Positions 26,042 to 38,560 of a DNA stretch of 64,000 bases are shown piece by piece; the first letter of the stretch is position 1; each line of letters starts with the position of its first letter. Source of the stretch: Holothuria scabra (Eukaryota > Echinodermata > Holothuroidea > Aspidochirotida > Holothuriidae). A model generated the notes under the pieces. It did not search any database and was not told where the DNA came from. It saw nothing but the letters and a program-made list of their open reading frames with translations. The stretch is from assembly GCA_037179385.1 (NCBI GenBank), contig CM074189.1, forward strand, positions 19,885,020 to 19,949,019, given 5' to 3'. Made by a program: the position numbers and the translations under genes.

Positions 26042-26636
26042 CATATCGAAGTAATTTACAAAAACAATCATTTGCTCATTTTACACCAAAATTTCTTATT
26101 ATGCTTCGAAATGATATGTCTAGGTGAAAGCAACCCACGAAACACCCATTTTCATTCGAAATACATGATTTTTGACGATTTCAAAATTTTGTGACGTCAT
26201 AATTTTGGGGAATTTCCCCCAAATAAAGCGTCATTTTATGTCACCCAAACGCGGATTACGACAATATTATAGACCCAAATAACAGCAACTCTTTTCCTCC
26301 TGCTTCCTGTGACATGCAGAACGCGTTTAGCCATTTCGATATATATGTGGCCAGAAGAATTAATCCTTTAAATTATGAAAATTTGGGGTGAAAAGCAAAT
26401 TTTTGCTTAAAGACATCAATTCCCATAAATAAGTTTTTTACGACAAAATTAAAAGGTGTGCCCAATCTAAAAAGTATTCACTGTGTGTGTGTAATAGTAC
26501 GGACATTACAAATCCAAATTTGCCAGACCTTAAATCACAACCCCGAGCACCACATTAAGCGAAAACCCAAACAATAACCTAGGGCCCATACACTGTAACG
26601 CATTCGTGAAGTTAATAATCGAAACTTTTCGATATG
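26042..26636. mobile_element. MITE inserted in the right fold-back arm
   Basis: The segment is missing from the left arm, where the flanking sequences are contiguous (near 24450). Its ends are inverted: CATATCGAA and TTCGATATG. This fits a non-autonomous element that landed in one arm after the fold-back structure formed. A deletion from the left arm is the alternative. Confidence 0.5.
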
Positions 26637-27348
26637 ACTAGTACTACATCTTTCCCCCATAACTACAATTGTATGTATTGGATCTAATTAATACCTGGAG
26701 AAAGAAATCAACTCACAAACTACGATGGTGCAATGACCAACACAGCTCTAGTTGTCGGCATTACATTTACACAATTTAAGTCTTCAAAAGGGGTCCTTTG
26801 TTCCCAGATGAGGAAGGAGGGGGTCGTCAGATAGCGCCAGCCCTGCCGCATGCTCTAAAATGAGTATCTATTGTGTTTGTAGGGTGTAAGATAGGTCTAT
26901 TTTGATGTAATTTTCCTTGACTCAAACCCTCGGCCTATTTCTCTGGTAACATTATAACTTGACCTTTAACCTTATCTAATTGGCATATTCATATTCAAAT
27001 ACTAATATTTCCCCGTATTTATCAGTTGACATTATATTTACAGAATTTTAGAACCAAACCTCACATCAGTTAATGACTGGACCGTAAATATATGGAGAAA
27101 ACGAGATGTTTGATAAATAGAGGCGCCCTTTAAACTTTAAACGTCAAAATGGCGCAGAAAAGCCCGGATATGGCCCGTATACCCTCGATTTTCGGAATCA
27201 GCCACCCAAAATTGACCAAATCAACTTGGTCTCATTAATTTCGCTTTCAGTTGACGATACCCCCCCCCCCCCTCCTTCTCCGCCTGGTCTAAAAAGGGCA
27301 TCACGATTTAAACCATTCGGTTACTAAATGAAAAGTAAATTTCCATCT

Positions 27349-27432
27349 AACTGACTGACTGGATGGCTGACTGGATGGCTGACTGTTGACTGACAAGCTG
27401 ACTGACTGACCGATTGACTGACTGACTAACTA
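27349..27432 (+). repeat. Imperfect (CTGA)n tandem array
   Basis: CTGA/CTGG tetramers and the 12-base unit GGATGGCTGACT repeat with variation. Confidence 0.85.
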
Positions 27433-28689
27433 ACTGAATCACAGATACACATTCAGCACCTGCCTGGAGAGGAACAATCAAGATAAAACATCTTGCTCAA
27501 AAGCACAGCGTAATATAAGCCAGACAAGACCCGAACCAACAAGCCTTGGATCGTAGTAGTCAATAGTTCCCCCACGCTCTCTACTTACATAAAATACCAC
27601 TAATATCAACTACTTCGTCCCAAGCAAAAAGGCTCAATACTTCATCACCAATCACACGGCAGTCCTCTCTCTTCAGTATAAAGTTGTTATCAGCCAGTAC
27701 CTCACAGGTATAGCAAAACAATTCATCTGTGAGAAGATCGAGAGAAATAAAATGTTAACAAATGTCTTTGTACGTGGCACTTGAAGTGCTTTTATTAACG
27801 TACGTATCTGAAGCAATAGGGACGTGCTGTCTTAATGTTTAAACGGTTTCATAAAGTCATTTCGTGTGTATTGATAAAGCAAATGCAATTCAATGAGAAA
27901 AATGAAGACAGTGGATATAACACAATCTTTCACTTAAAATTTGACCTTATTGTTGTTATTATGAATTTCCCCAATACATTGGTTTTTACCCTTGGATTTT
28001 TCGAATTTCCTGCAAAAAAATAATTTATTGAGATTGTCGCCTTTTCGAAATATCGCTTTGTTGCCCAAATCAAAATCACTAGGGCCTTTTTCCCCTTCTT
28101 TCTGCCCATACGCCTGTGACTGTAAGTCCTGCCTCGAAGTATTTTAACTTCTAATTTTGAGACTTACCTACATTTCCTTCAGTCACTACAACAGTTTCAG
28201 GTCCAACAATTAACATGATTGCTCCAACTGTGAAAATTCCCATGACGAAAGTCTTACACTAGGTTTATGCTATGCCTCCCTTCTAAGATCAAATCTTGAA
28301 CAGTAATACGAGATCTCTATTTTCTAGTCTTTTGGTTGTTTTAAGTTTTTAGTTAAAAATTATTACTTTATTATATTTCCCTTTACATTATTTTCTATCA
28401 ATAGCGTGCACTCGTTCAAAGGACAGCCACTGCAAGACTAGTGAAGAAAGCCATTGAGTTGGTGAATGTAACGGGTTACCACTTTTTCTTTGGAGAAAAA
28501 ACCTTTTGTTTCTATCCTGTACAAATACAAACATAAGATGGAACGGATTTTAACGGGTAAAATTTTGAATAAAAATCAATTTTTAAAACCAGCTGCCCAC
28601 TGAATAACATTCGTTGGAACCAGCAGGCAGGTGCTTAAAAGTTTTCAAACTTTTTGCAATATTTTCAGTCGTTAAATACCAGGAACAGG
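27433..28689. other. Unassigned intergenic sequence
   Basis: Nothing was recognised on either strand. Confidence 0.3.
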
Positions 28690-30800
28690 GAATGACGGTG
28701 AATTTGACTATATGACACTGTTTTAGTGAGCTATATCTTTTTTTATCTGCAAGCACTTAATCAACGAAGAAAAGTTGTTGAAAGCAATGAACGGGTTTGT
28801 CACATAACTTACTAATTTCAGTTTAAGACTCAAGTTTATTTTCCATCTCATATTCTGTTGTACAAATCGAAACGCATTTTCTTGTATTTGACAAGCGTGT
28901 TAATGATTACAGCATATCAAAACATTAGCTCTAAGAGTGAAAGGAGTCAAGGTGAAGAAGTGTACTTACAACTTTGTCCTTTAACAAAATCTTGTAGTAA
29001 CAAGTTAGAAAAAGTGATTAAAAAAGAGAAAAAAGAATGTCATCAAAAATCAATAGTTTATCATACCATAAAGGCATATATATGTCCAACCGGAGTATCT
29101 TGAGTGACAATGAGACGATGTCAAAACTTGATCTTCAATGAAGAGAAGAAAGTACATCTTATAACGTTGTCATGCAGAGAACTCCAAATAACAACGCCTT
29201 AGGTGTCTGATCTTGCAATTGTGTTGTAAAGTAAAAGAAGATAGCAACTTTCTACGGGCAAAAATTTACAAGACAGCACAAAATTGATTTTAAAGGTGTA
29301 CCATTTAGTACATACGAATTGCTTTGAAGTGAAGGCATGTATGATGGGTGAAAAAACACATTAAAAATTTTCGAACAATACGATCTTGCAGCAAATAAAC
29401 GGACTTTAGGTAATATTTTGCATTCCTGCAAACCAACAGAGATTTGGAAAAAATACTTAGTACATTGTAAATTAGAGAAGGGTCGCTCGGGTGGAAAATG
29501 GTTCAAATGATGAAGCAGGTCGTTGATACGAGAAATTTTACAACAATAAAAGAAAATGTTCTTTTCACTGCATGAGTTCATCAACATAAGCCCAGAGAAA
29601 TTGTGTGACAACTTTCAAGGAATTTTGTATTTTCTAGAGTAAGCCTTCTATTTTCAATAACTAATGGCCATCTTATGTTGTTTGTATATAAAGGAAGTCC
29701 TTGTTCGCATGCAGCCTTTCAAAGATGTGAATCTTGGTGTACCGTTTCACGCACTATAGTTTCTTTTTTCTGTCAAGAAAGTACGCCGGTATCATACGTA
29801 AAAAAGGAATAAATTAACAAAAAAAATAAATTTTAGCAGTTTAGGACGAGATTCATAAAGATGACCTGCATATCTATAAGAAGGAAGATAGGGCTGAAAA
29901 TTGAACACACCAATACTGCTAAGGAGAAGAGCAAATTCCATACCGTTTTGAAAAGCATGATGACGCTTGTCGCGTAGGTAAGAAGAGAAAAAGACATGTG
30001 CACATTCCCTCACTCCGTTCAAATGAGACGTTTTAAGGACAAGTTGATAATTTGTATGAAACGAGTTCTAGAGATAAATTATTCAGTTCGGGAGATAACC
30101 GTTTTCGGGGGAAAATGAGAATTCACCCGATCGGGAGAAAATTTGCAGCATGAATATTCATGAGCACTTAGTGTCTACCTCTTCACAGTCGTCGCTTTGT
30201 TTTATAAATGTGGATATGTTCAATTACAAGGTATCCACCCCAGACAGAAATCTTAAGAAACTTTCAAGAACGTACCAATGGGCTCAATTGCCTGCACGAG
30301 TAACTTACACAACTTTCTGCAGAAAAAAATTGAACAGATCTTGCGGCTGTGTCGAGTCTATAATTTAAGCTTAGGACACAGAACGTGGCAAAATTGCTCG
30401 ATATCTCAAAATTTGCGCGGTGAACTACCAAAGATGATCCGGCTTTTTTGTTCCCCTAGCAACAAAGTTTCTAAATATTCCAAAATTTCTCTTTCCTAAG
30501 ACCGATTAAATTTTCCAGGTGTTTTGAACGTTTGTTTCCGTTTAAATTGCGCGGTAGGATCGCAAAGCATCAGGGGAGAAATTTGAAAATGGCGCCACCC
30601 ATGGCCGTATTTTCCCCCGATCGGGTGAAAACCATTTTCCCCTGAAAGAGGTTATCTCCCGAACTGTTATCATACCTAACTAATTGAGATTGTTATCCCC
30701 TGAGACACCTGATCACAAAGGTAAACTGTCGCTATGTAAGAGATTATGTTCATCGAACATTATCTGGTAACTTTTACGTGAATTCAAGCAATTGTTAAGT
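28690..30800 (+). repeat. Segmental duplication, copy 2
   Basis: Direct, diverged partner of about 285-2680. It lacks the palindromic-repeat insertion of copy 1 but has the MITE at 30084-30666, while copy 1 reads through the same point near 2530. No exons were recognised. Confidence 0.6.
30084..30666 (-). mobile_element. MITE family 2, copy 2
   Basis: Terminal inverted repeats are CAGTTCGGGAGATAACC and GGTTATCTCCCGAACTG, with a second inverted block inside them (ACCCGATCGGG / CCCGATCGGGT). The interior matches 3147-3740 in reverse orientation. The paralogous empty site near 2530 confirms insertion. Confidence 0.75.
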
Positions 30801-31083
30801 CTTCCCTAAGCTGTCATGGTCTGAGGGGGGCGAGGCTGGGCAAGTGTTGTCCTTTAGTGGACGTATTTTTTCTTAAGGAAGGAGTGTTAGTTTGGGTTTG
30901 CCGAACGGCTCTTTGCCAGAGAGTCTTGAGGACTTTAGAGAAAGTAAAACTGTGCTGCTTCTACGTTCCATCCAAATCCAAAATATTATTACCAGGACCA
31001 GATCTGAGCTTAATACAGACAGGCCATACTTTATAAAAGACTGGGAATGACGATTTGTGGAGTAAAACTTTCCACCTCCTCTC

Positions 31084-31355
31084 TTAAGCCGCAGTCAAAC
31101 TACAAAGAATTCGAATCGGATTTGAGGTGTTGAGGTGTTGTTTACTTGTTAAATTCTTCTCCACCTCTTGTCGGAAAAGCCAAAAATTTCCCAACCTGTT
31201 TAACATATGAATTGTATCGCATGACTATGAAAATTTAATTAATGGTGACAAATTTTCGGCTTTTTCCGACCAGAGATGGAGACGATTTTAACAAAATCCC
31301 GGAAAATCGGATCGGAATGCGAGTCGAATTCGTTGTAGCGTCACTTCGGCTTTAG
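31084..31355. mobile_element. MITE family 7 (single copy)
   Basis: Ends are imperfect inverted repeats of about 35-40 bases: TTAAGCCGCAGT...CTACAAAGAATTCGA at the left and the complement TCGAATTCGTTGTAG...CTTCGGCTTTAG at the right. A second inner pair (GTCGGAAAAGCC near 31170, GGCTTTTTCCGAC near 31258) extends the fold-back. No coding capacity. Confidence 0.65.
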
Positions 31356-33448
31356 AAAGTTCAGTTTCCTTGACTGATTAATTTATAAAGCTAAAGAGTT
31401 GCTGGACAAACTTGATGCCGAAGATAGTATTACTGCACGCTGTACTGATCATATGACTTTCAAAATATAATTTCCATATTTTTTATTCCATTGGATCAAT
31501 ATTGAAGGACGTTAGATCTTAGAGATTGAAAGGTTATAGGCGACAAACACAAAAAATAAAAACACTTAATTTCAACCGAACAAGGCTTTCCCTGAGCTGC
31601 AAAGAATTCTCTTCTGTAGACTCTCGTTAACGTTAAAAAAGAATAAAATTAAAACTGAAGGTACACTAGTGTAATAAAACATAGTTTTACATGGTCAGAA
31701 CATTATTTAATCAATAAAAAGACACCGTCCCTTTAGGGAAGGTCTCTTTTTATAATTCCTATGAGTTTTATAGCTTTCACTTCATTCAAATTAAATGGAA
31801 TCGAAACGTTTAGGCTAGTGCAGGTAGCACATGATTATCATTTCAAATTATACTTAAAAACTCTCAAGACAAATACATATTCGTGCATCATGTTTTGAAG
31901 CAAAAGTGAGACTTTGTGTTGCTTGCATTGCTGGAGAGCCTCATGGAAAATTTGAACTGAAAATTTGTACTGTTTAGGAACTTTCGCACTTTTCCAATCT
32001 ACTGTTTTTAATGCGTTTTTATGTACTATAAAACACCAGATTTTAAAAGTTTAGTTAGGTCATAAAACACAACAGCATTCACAAAATGAAAGAATAAAAA
32101 CTATAAAGAATCTATTATAGGTAGCTATATCTCAGGCAGCAATCATATATGGCCCTATATATGGGTCTATTTAATTTTGCGCCCAAGATTAAAAGGGCCC
32201 CAAAGGGTAACGCACACGCAAAATGTATATCATTATAGAGCTAATCCACAATTTCCCCACAGGTCAGTAGTTTACATGGGCCCCAGAACTATCCCATATG
32301 TAACATATGTGTCATGTGAACTATCTCATGTGGGCCCCTTATTCATCCCAGGTGGAAAATTATATGGGTCCCTTAAGTGCCAGGAAATGGTTCCCATAAG
32401 GGTTCCACATGAAAATTTAACCTGGGATCTTTTGCTGAAGAAATTTTGGCAAGGGCTGCTAAACTGTTTGTAAGAGAAAATATTACCTTTTAAATTACTA
32501 TTTTTTGTATAAAAATGACGTTGTGCGTTCTACAGAATGTAAGATGTGAATATGTTAATTGTACATGTAAATTTCTGAAAGATATTTTACAAAATTGAAA
32601 ATGATGTATATGTTTGCTCTAGACATTATGCATTGAATCAACATTGGTGTCATTTTGGATATCTGAATGACAATAGACCGCGTGGTCTTAAAATTAAAAC
32701 AAGTTCATTTTCAAAATGTATTTCTTATCTTTATCTGGACAGCTCCTTTTCCATATCACATTGTCCTCTTGAACATATAATAGCCCAATAAGAGATTCTC
32801 AAACGACATTTCGTAGGAAAGGGACCGGGCACGAGTCGGGGATTATTGTCAAAAATGGCATCTTTTAAGACAAGGGCAAACTCCTTGGGGCAGGTGCGAC
32901 AAACTATTAGGATGAACCAAGTACGGTAGCTACTTGTCGCACTTGGGACAAAAAGCGAATGGTTATTGCCAACAGTTTCACTCTCTCTGGGAATTGTCAA
33001 CATGAATCCCAGAAAAACAGGTACATTTGATAGAAATTGGTGAGAAGACAGCAATTTTGGAAATCCATTTTTCTGAAATTTGAACTTATTTTTTTAGTCT
33101 TCTGTGGGGCTTTTACAAATGATTTATTGTATTAGTTGAATTATGCACAGTAAGTTTCATCCTACGAGAGGAATAGTCCAATTTATCCCTGCCTTTCAAC
33201 GATTCAAAATTGAGAGCGCTCTGGGCTAAATAAAAGCATCTTGCTAGAAAATTCAGTTCTCCGACGGTTACTGGATGAAGTTTTACGCGGAAGTCGCAAC
33301 AGCTTAATCTCCGTGCAGAATGTCTTCACGTTAATGATGTTAATGTATTTTATAGATTGTACTGTTTTATTCGTGTGACCTTTCATATTTCCTTTAAGGC
33401 TCCTAAAAGAAGCATTAGCACTCGCACTGCAAATAATTGTGCTCTGAG
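31356..33448. other. Unassigned intergenic sequence
   Basis: At 32140-32460 words such as 'atatgggtc', 'catgggcccc' and 'atgtgggcccc' recur in both orientations, suggesting an old repeat-rich element. No coding exon was recognised. Confidence 0.3.
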
Positions 33449-33934
33449 TGCATAACATACATATTCATAGGGTTCTCTGAATGCGCCTTACAATTAACAT
33501 TTGCTACGAATGCAGTAGACCTGACTGGCCAGTCACATGCACGACTTTTGGAGTGATCAAACATGCCGTGGTAAGGAGGCCTTCATTAATACCAAGTCAA
33601 CGACGCCGGAAAGACGTGGAACACCAACTCACCCGAATCTTCCAGATTCTCCGTCCTTGACTGCCACTTGACAGTGTTTATTGCACCTAGAATTATCTAC
33701 CAAAATCTCTGAGATATCTCCAAGAAATTATTCGCCTCACCAATACATCAGCCCTGTGTACGTCGGACAGCAGCTGGCATCTCGACAATTATTACTCAGG
33801 AGGGAGGTGTTGCGAGCGGCAATAATACCAGTTCCACTACATCACCGAGCACGAGATCTTATCTGTGACGCCATTTTGTTGCGGCCTGAGGTTTAGAGTT
33901 TGACTGAACTAGAGGCGAAACCATTTCATTTACA
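33449..33934 (+). repeat. 5' LTR of a Gypsy-like retrotransposon
   Basis: About 486 bases closely match 38820-39279 in direct orientation, starting TGCATAACATACATAT and ending near TTTACA. The other copy lacks about 26 bases in the middle (near 33745-33770). A primer-binding-like stretch follows at 33943. Confidence 0.85.
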
Positions 33935-33942
33935 TCTCTAAA

Positions 33943-33960
33943 TTGGTGACCCCGACACCC
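33943..33960 (+). promoter_or_regulatory. Primer binding site of the Gypsy-like element
   Basis: TTGGTGACCCCGACACCC lies 8 bases past the 5' LTR. TGGTGACCCCGAC is a common primer-binding start in animal Gypsy elements. It is absent after the 3' LTR, which confirms LTR order. Confidence 0.65.
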
Positions 33961-35590
33961 TAAAACCTTTTAATCGACCTCACCGGCAGGAACTGCACAC
34001 TTCTTCGAGAATTTGATGTGATAATTCTGTAGCTAGTCATTCATTACCGTTACGTTTACACGTTACACTGTTGTACATGTGTCAACGTCATGTCGTATTA
34101 CTTTTACAAGCCACACTACATTACGAGGCTTGACTCACCATTGAGAAGATTCTTAAATATTATGCTACTGCCAATTCACGTAGTTCCAATCCCTTCGTTG
34201 GAATTCAGGGTTGGTACACCGTATTGTCTATTGTTTTAGATAATAAGAGCTGAAACTGTTTTTAGGTCTACTGCATTGTCTGTTCCTTTTGATCATACTA
34301 GCATATAATACTTAATTAGGGGCACATAATTCCAACTATTTCAAAGATCTGCCAGGTATTTTACTTAGTTTCTGTTCATTGAGCTACGATAATTGGCCCA
34401 CCCTAGCTATATACACATCGTCAATTATTTAAGCCATACTTCGGCCTAAATAACGGTACTTTGTACATAGTGTAGAACCCTTGTATGTTACTTCAAATTT
34501 GTAGGTCAACTTCGGTGAAGTAAAGTCAAACGTCATCGTTATTGTTTGACCAATTATAGGCAGCCTTTATAAAATTAAAACGGTGGTTATCGTTGCATTA
34601 TCATCCTGTTAAGGGATAGTAAGACAGTACATCAACAGTAGCAACAGTAGCATCCTTCTATACATTGTTTGTATATAACACTACCGGTTTATATTACAAG
34701 GTTACCACTGTAAAGTATCAGTACTTGTATCTAATTTTCTTTGTCCAGTTCATACAAATTATTCATTATGTCTGCTGTAGGCCACAACCTGTGGTCAACT
34801 CCTCGCAAAACTGCGAGTTAGATATATTGGGTACACAAATAGTGCAACTAACCAAGTAGGTTGAAGCATTAGCACTTCAGTTAAGTAAACCTACAGCAAA
34901 GCATTCGAATGGGAATAGCCCACTTAAGACTGCAAATCACTCTTCCAAGGACAAAGGCCATAGGCCTATGTTAACGATTAAGTGTCGTCATTTTAACATA
35001 CATATATTTCATTAATACTGGTGCCGACATACGTGTATTGCCTGAATCCAAGTTTGGTTAACGAGGGGTGCCTACCTTTTTACTTCAGGCAGCAAACAAA
35101 ACTCTTATCAAAACATACGGACAGAAGTCATTTACTGTCGATCTAGGCCTAAAGTGTACTTTTAACTGGATCTTTATTTTAGCTGATGTGACACGTTCAT
35201 TTCTGAGTACCGATTGCTTGGTCATTACAATTTAGTGGTAGATGTAGTCCGACGCAGATTAATAGATATAACTACCTCCCTTTACATATCAGAGGCACCA
35301 CCTCCATCACCGTCTTATTTACTTGTATCAGAGGACACGCAGTACCATAGACTGTTGAACCAATTTCCGCAGTCAACACAACCAAATTGTCGGGACACTA
35401 GTGTTAAGTATTCTGTAACTCACCACACCAAGGGCCCATCTTGTGCTGCTAGGCCTAGGAGATTAGCGCCAGATAAATTGAAAATTACCAAACAGGGGTT
35501 TGAGAAATTGCTCGGTATTATTAGACAAGCACAAGGCAATTGGGCCTACACTTTCCACAAGTGGTGCCACCCAAATAACGCTGTATTGAA
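33961..35590 (+). pseudogene. Gypsy-like pol remnant: protease and start of RT
   Basis: A frame-broken reading shows a retropepsin near 35008-35215: FINTGAD, LQAANKTLIKTYG with one frameshift, a GLKC-F-WIF-LADV segment, then HYNLVVDVVRRRLID. The catalytic motif reads NTG instead of DTG (35014-35022). The frame 35214-35570 then gives APPPSPSYL, TKGPSCAARPRRLAPDKLKI, EKLLGIIRQAQGNWA, which is the protease-to-RT junction of Gypsy pol. No clear gag frame was seen. The sequence is interrupted at about 35590 by a LINE. Confidence 0.8.
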
Positions 35591-38188
35591 ATATCATTCG
35601 TGCACTATCCATCTAGAACTTCTTGTTATTAGTATTCGCCCATACTGCAATACTATCTTCCCCGTGAATTCAGCCATGTTGTGCTTTTAAATGCTTACAT
35701 CCCAAACCGTAGCTTTGCTGATCCCGCTGCAGATGAGTTATGCCAAGTCATCCATGACATCGAATCATCTTCCCCTGATGCCTTGGTTGTAATCAATGGG
35801 GACTTTAACCATTGTTCTTTGAAAAGAAGCAGTATCCACTATTATCAACATGTGTTTTGTCCAACGAGAGGTGATGCGACCCTGGATTTGTTTTACAGCA
35901 ATGTTAAGGAGGCCTACAGTTCTTCACAATTACCTAATCTTGGGGGTTCCGAACACAATCTTGTACTTCTTCAGCCTAAATACCGTCCTCTGGTTCAGAG
36001 ACAAAAGCCACAGATCATTTCAGTAAAGCAATGGAATTCTGACGCGATTGGTACACTTCAAGGTGCGCTAGAATGTACTGACTGGGATGTTTTTATTCAC
36101 GCTAATTCTGACCTAGATTCCCTTGTTCACACTGTCAGTGATTACATCAATTTCTGCACTGAATTGGCTGTCCCCACCAGACGGATCAAAATATTTCCGA
36201 ATAATAAACCATGGATTACTAAACCCAGTTAAAGACATTATCAATGTCATTATCAAACTCCAAAAGTCTCTGAAATCCGTAATTGATTCTGAGAAAAAGA
36301 AATATAAAGAGAAAATAGAGAATAATTTCACTAAAAGTGATATGAAATCTGTATGGAGGGGCATACGGCTTATGAGTGGGTTCTCAAATGGTAGCAGTAA
36401 ATCCAGCCAGGTTCCTTTTTGTACACCTGCATAAGCTAATGACCTTAATAAATTTTTATAAACGTTTCGACTGTCACGATTTTCAATCTGAGGTCAATGT
36501 CCTTAAAGAGTCTTTATCGGATTTTAACGACCGGAATTTTAGTACGAACGAATCGGAGGTACGGCGCTTTTTTCAGGTCTTAAACCTTCCAAGGCAGCTG
36601 GGCCCGACGGTATACCAGCTCGTGTTTTTAACGTTTGTTCTCAACAGCTTGCCAAAATTTTTACTTATATTTTTAATCTCAGTTTTAGCACCTGTTCCAT
36701 CCCGGGAATTTGGAAGACATCTTGTATTATTCCAGTTCCAAAAAAGTCTCCAATCACTTGTAGGAACGATTTAAGACCTGTTGCGCTTACATCTACTGCC
36801 ATGAAAGTCTGTGAACGTATTTTGTTGAAAGAGTCTTCTAGTATGTCTGCTAATTATCTCGACGAATTTCAGTTTGCATATCAAAAACATCGTAGCACTG
36901 AAGATGCAATCCCTGTTTTATTAGAGAAAGTTTATAAGCACCTTGAACGCTCTAAATTTGGTAACAGTGTCCGAATTACCTTTTTTAACTTTTCTTCGGC
37001 CTTTAACACTATACAATGACATGTTTTGACAAATAAGTTCTTGAAATTTGATGCCATTCCTAAGTCTTTAATTCTCTGGATTTTAGAGTATCTTACCAAT
37101 AGGAAGCAATTCGTTAGGCTTGGTGCATCTGTTTCGTCTGACCTTACTGTTTCTAACACCGGTGCCCATCAGGGTACTGTCTTGGCTCCATTTTCCATTT
37201 TTATTCGTTTTATATACTTCTGATATTCGCAGTAATGATCCTCTATGTCCATTAATTTAATTTGCTGATGACACAGCTTTGGTTGGATTAATTGAGCGTG
37301 ATGATTGTTCTAATTACCTAAATCATTTACATAACTTTATTAATTACTGTGATAATAACTTTTTAGAGCTTAATGTGAAGAAAACAAAAGAAATGATCAT
37401 TGACTTTAGGAAGCTAAGCTGTACGCCTGACTTACTTTCACTTGAAGGCAGTGATATAGAAAGGGTGAACAACTATAAGTATCTAGGGATTTACTTAGAT
37501 AATAGTCTTTCCTGGAATGATCACATTGACATTTTGATAAAGAAACTGAATGTCCGTATATATTGTATGAGAAAACTCCACTCCTTTTATGTCAGTCCTG
37601 AAATTTTATCCGTGTTTTATAATTCTGTTATTTGTAGTGTGAGGCGTTATTGTTTGTTAGCATGGGGTGGTAACATTAGTCAATGCGACATAGACCGCCT
37701 AAATCGATAATTAAAAGAGCTAGTCGCATAATTGGGACTGCACAGACAGGGGTGGGTGATACATATGGTGCCCTTTTGCCACAAAACTGCACACAGTCTG
37801 GACCAATGTCATCTACCCTTTACATAAACTACTAGCCGATCAACTTATAGTTCGTAGCGGCAGACATACTTCCAAGCTTTGGCACTAAATCTCGGCACCC
37901 CTTATCGTTCATTTCACAGGCTATTCGCTGTCACAATTGTAGTTTTAAACGGTAGATGTACTTTTCTGTCTGTTGTGTTTCTCTGTCTGCTGCCTTTTGC
38001 TCCTTTTATGTTTTTATTTATTGTTACCTGTTTTAACCTTTTCAATGTTTTAAGTGTTTCAATGTTTTAAGTGATTGTTTTAGTGTTTGTTTTTCTTTCA
38101 TTTTATTCGTGTTAATTGTTTTTATATGTAGCGAGCTTGGCAATTTCCAGTTGATGGATTAATAAAGTGATATTCTATTCTATTCTGG
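35591..38188 (+). mobile_element. 5'-truncated CR1/Jockey-like LINE nested in the Gypsy element
   Basis: The insert starts inside the endonuclease domain and ends with an AATAAAGTG stretch and a (TATTC)n tail (about 38172-38187), typical of CR1-type 3' ends. On the right side the Gypsy RT resumes at once with VPKKAVDRRPCGDYRALN. The flanks (GGTGCCACCCAAATA and GGTCCCTAAGAAAG) may be a decayed target duplication. It is on the same strand as its host. Confidence 0.8.
35681..37710 (+). pseudogene. LINE endonuclease and reverse transcriptase, broken frame
   Basis: The endonuclease C-terminal part (35681-36232) shows VINGDFNHCSL, CPTRGDATLDLFYSN and LGGSEHNLVLLQP. RT follows with a frameshift at 36600 (AAGPDGIPARVF in frame 3), then EFQFAYQKHRSTEDAI, ITFFNFSSAFNTIQ (the first catalytic Asp region reads F-N-F, so it is damaged), GAHQGTVLAPF, a stop before FADDTAL (about 37261), and the C-terminal VNNYKYLGIYLDNSLSWNDHI and LHSFYVSPEILSVFYNSVI. 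Several frameshifts and stops make it a dead copy. Confidence 0.85.
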
Positions 38189-38560
38189 TCCCTAAGAAAG
38201 CCGTCGATCGGCGCCCATGTGGCGATTATAGGGCTCTAAATAGAACCAAAGTACACGACACATACCAATACAAATATTTTTAGGTATTCGTTCTGCTTTT
38301 AAAGCGGACATTAGGTGTAGTCCAGCTTGCACTAGGTCTACACCTCGATCAAGCCACATTCTTAAGAACTTAACCACCTGTTCACATGTATGGTTGAGTA
38401 GGGATGGTATCAAGAAACCTTTACATGCACCATATTCAGGGCATTATCGAGTCCTTGAAAGGAAGGACAAGTATTTTACTATTGGCATCGATGGACGTCG
38501 TTCCACAGTTAGTATAGAAAGCTTTAGGTTATACTGATGATTTCAGTGACAGTACTGATA
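38189..38560 (+). pseudogene. Gypsy-like RT fragment fused to integrase C-terminus
   Basis: VPKKAVDRRPCGDYRALNR is the RT segment expected right after the part at 35570. It runs on for about 20 codons and then jumps, at about 38280, to the end of integrase: LGIRSAFKADIRCSPA, LSRDGIKKPLHAPYSGHYRV, LERKDKYFTIGIDG and VSIESFR. RT core, RNase H and the integrase core are missing, so an internal deletion of roughly 2-2.5 kb is inferred. Confidence 0.8.

Larger units (their letters stand above)
23835..27291. mobile_element. 3.5-kb fold-back element with ~1-kb inverted arms
   Basis: The left arm (about 23835-24825) and right arm (about 25668-27291) are inverted copies, starting and ending with TAGACCAGGCGG / CCGCCTGGTCTA. 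Inner anchors include 'ggctggcgctatctgacgac' (24252) against its complement near 26826, and 'cgatcccttgtgagaca' (24766) against its complement near 25716. The arms differ by scattered substitutions. The right arm has an extra insert of about 590 bases (26042-26636). The central spacer (24826-25667) has no recognisable transposase. It is probably a non-autonomous fold-back DNA transposon. The superfamily is unknown and no clear target duplication is visible because the flanks are A-rich. Confidence 0.8.

Noticed and set aside
32177..32473. 98-residue plus-strand frame
   Set aside because: It lies in a patch of repeated CATGGGCCCC-type words and shows no domain; considered non-coding.
38192..38413. 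73-residue minus-strand frame
   Set aside because: It is the antisense shadow of the Gypsy RT/integrase fragment, whose plus-strand motifs are clear.
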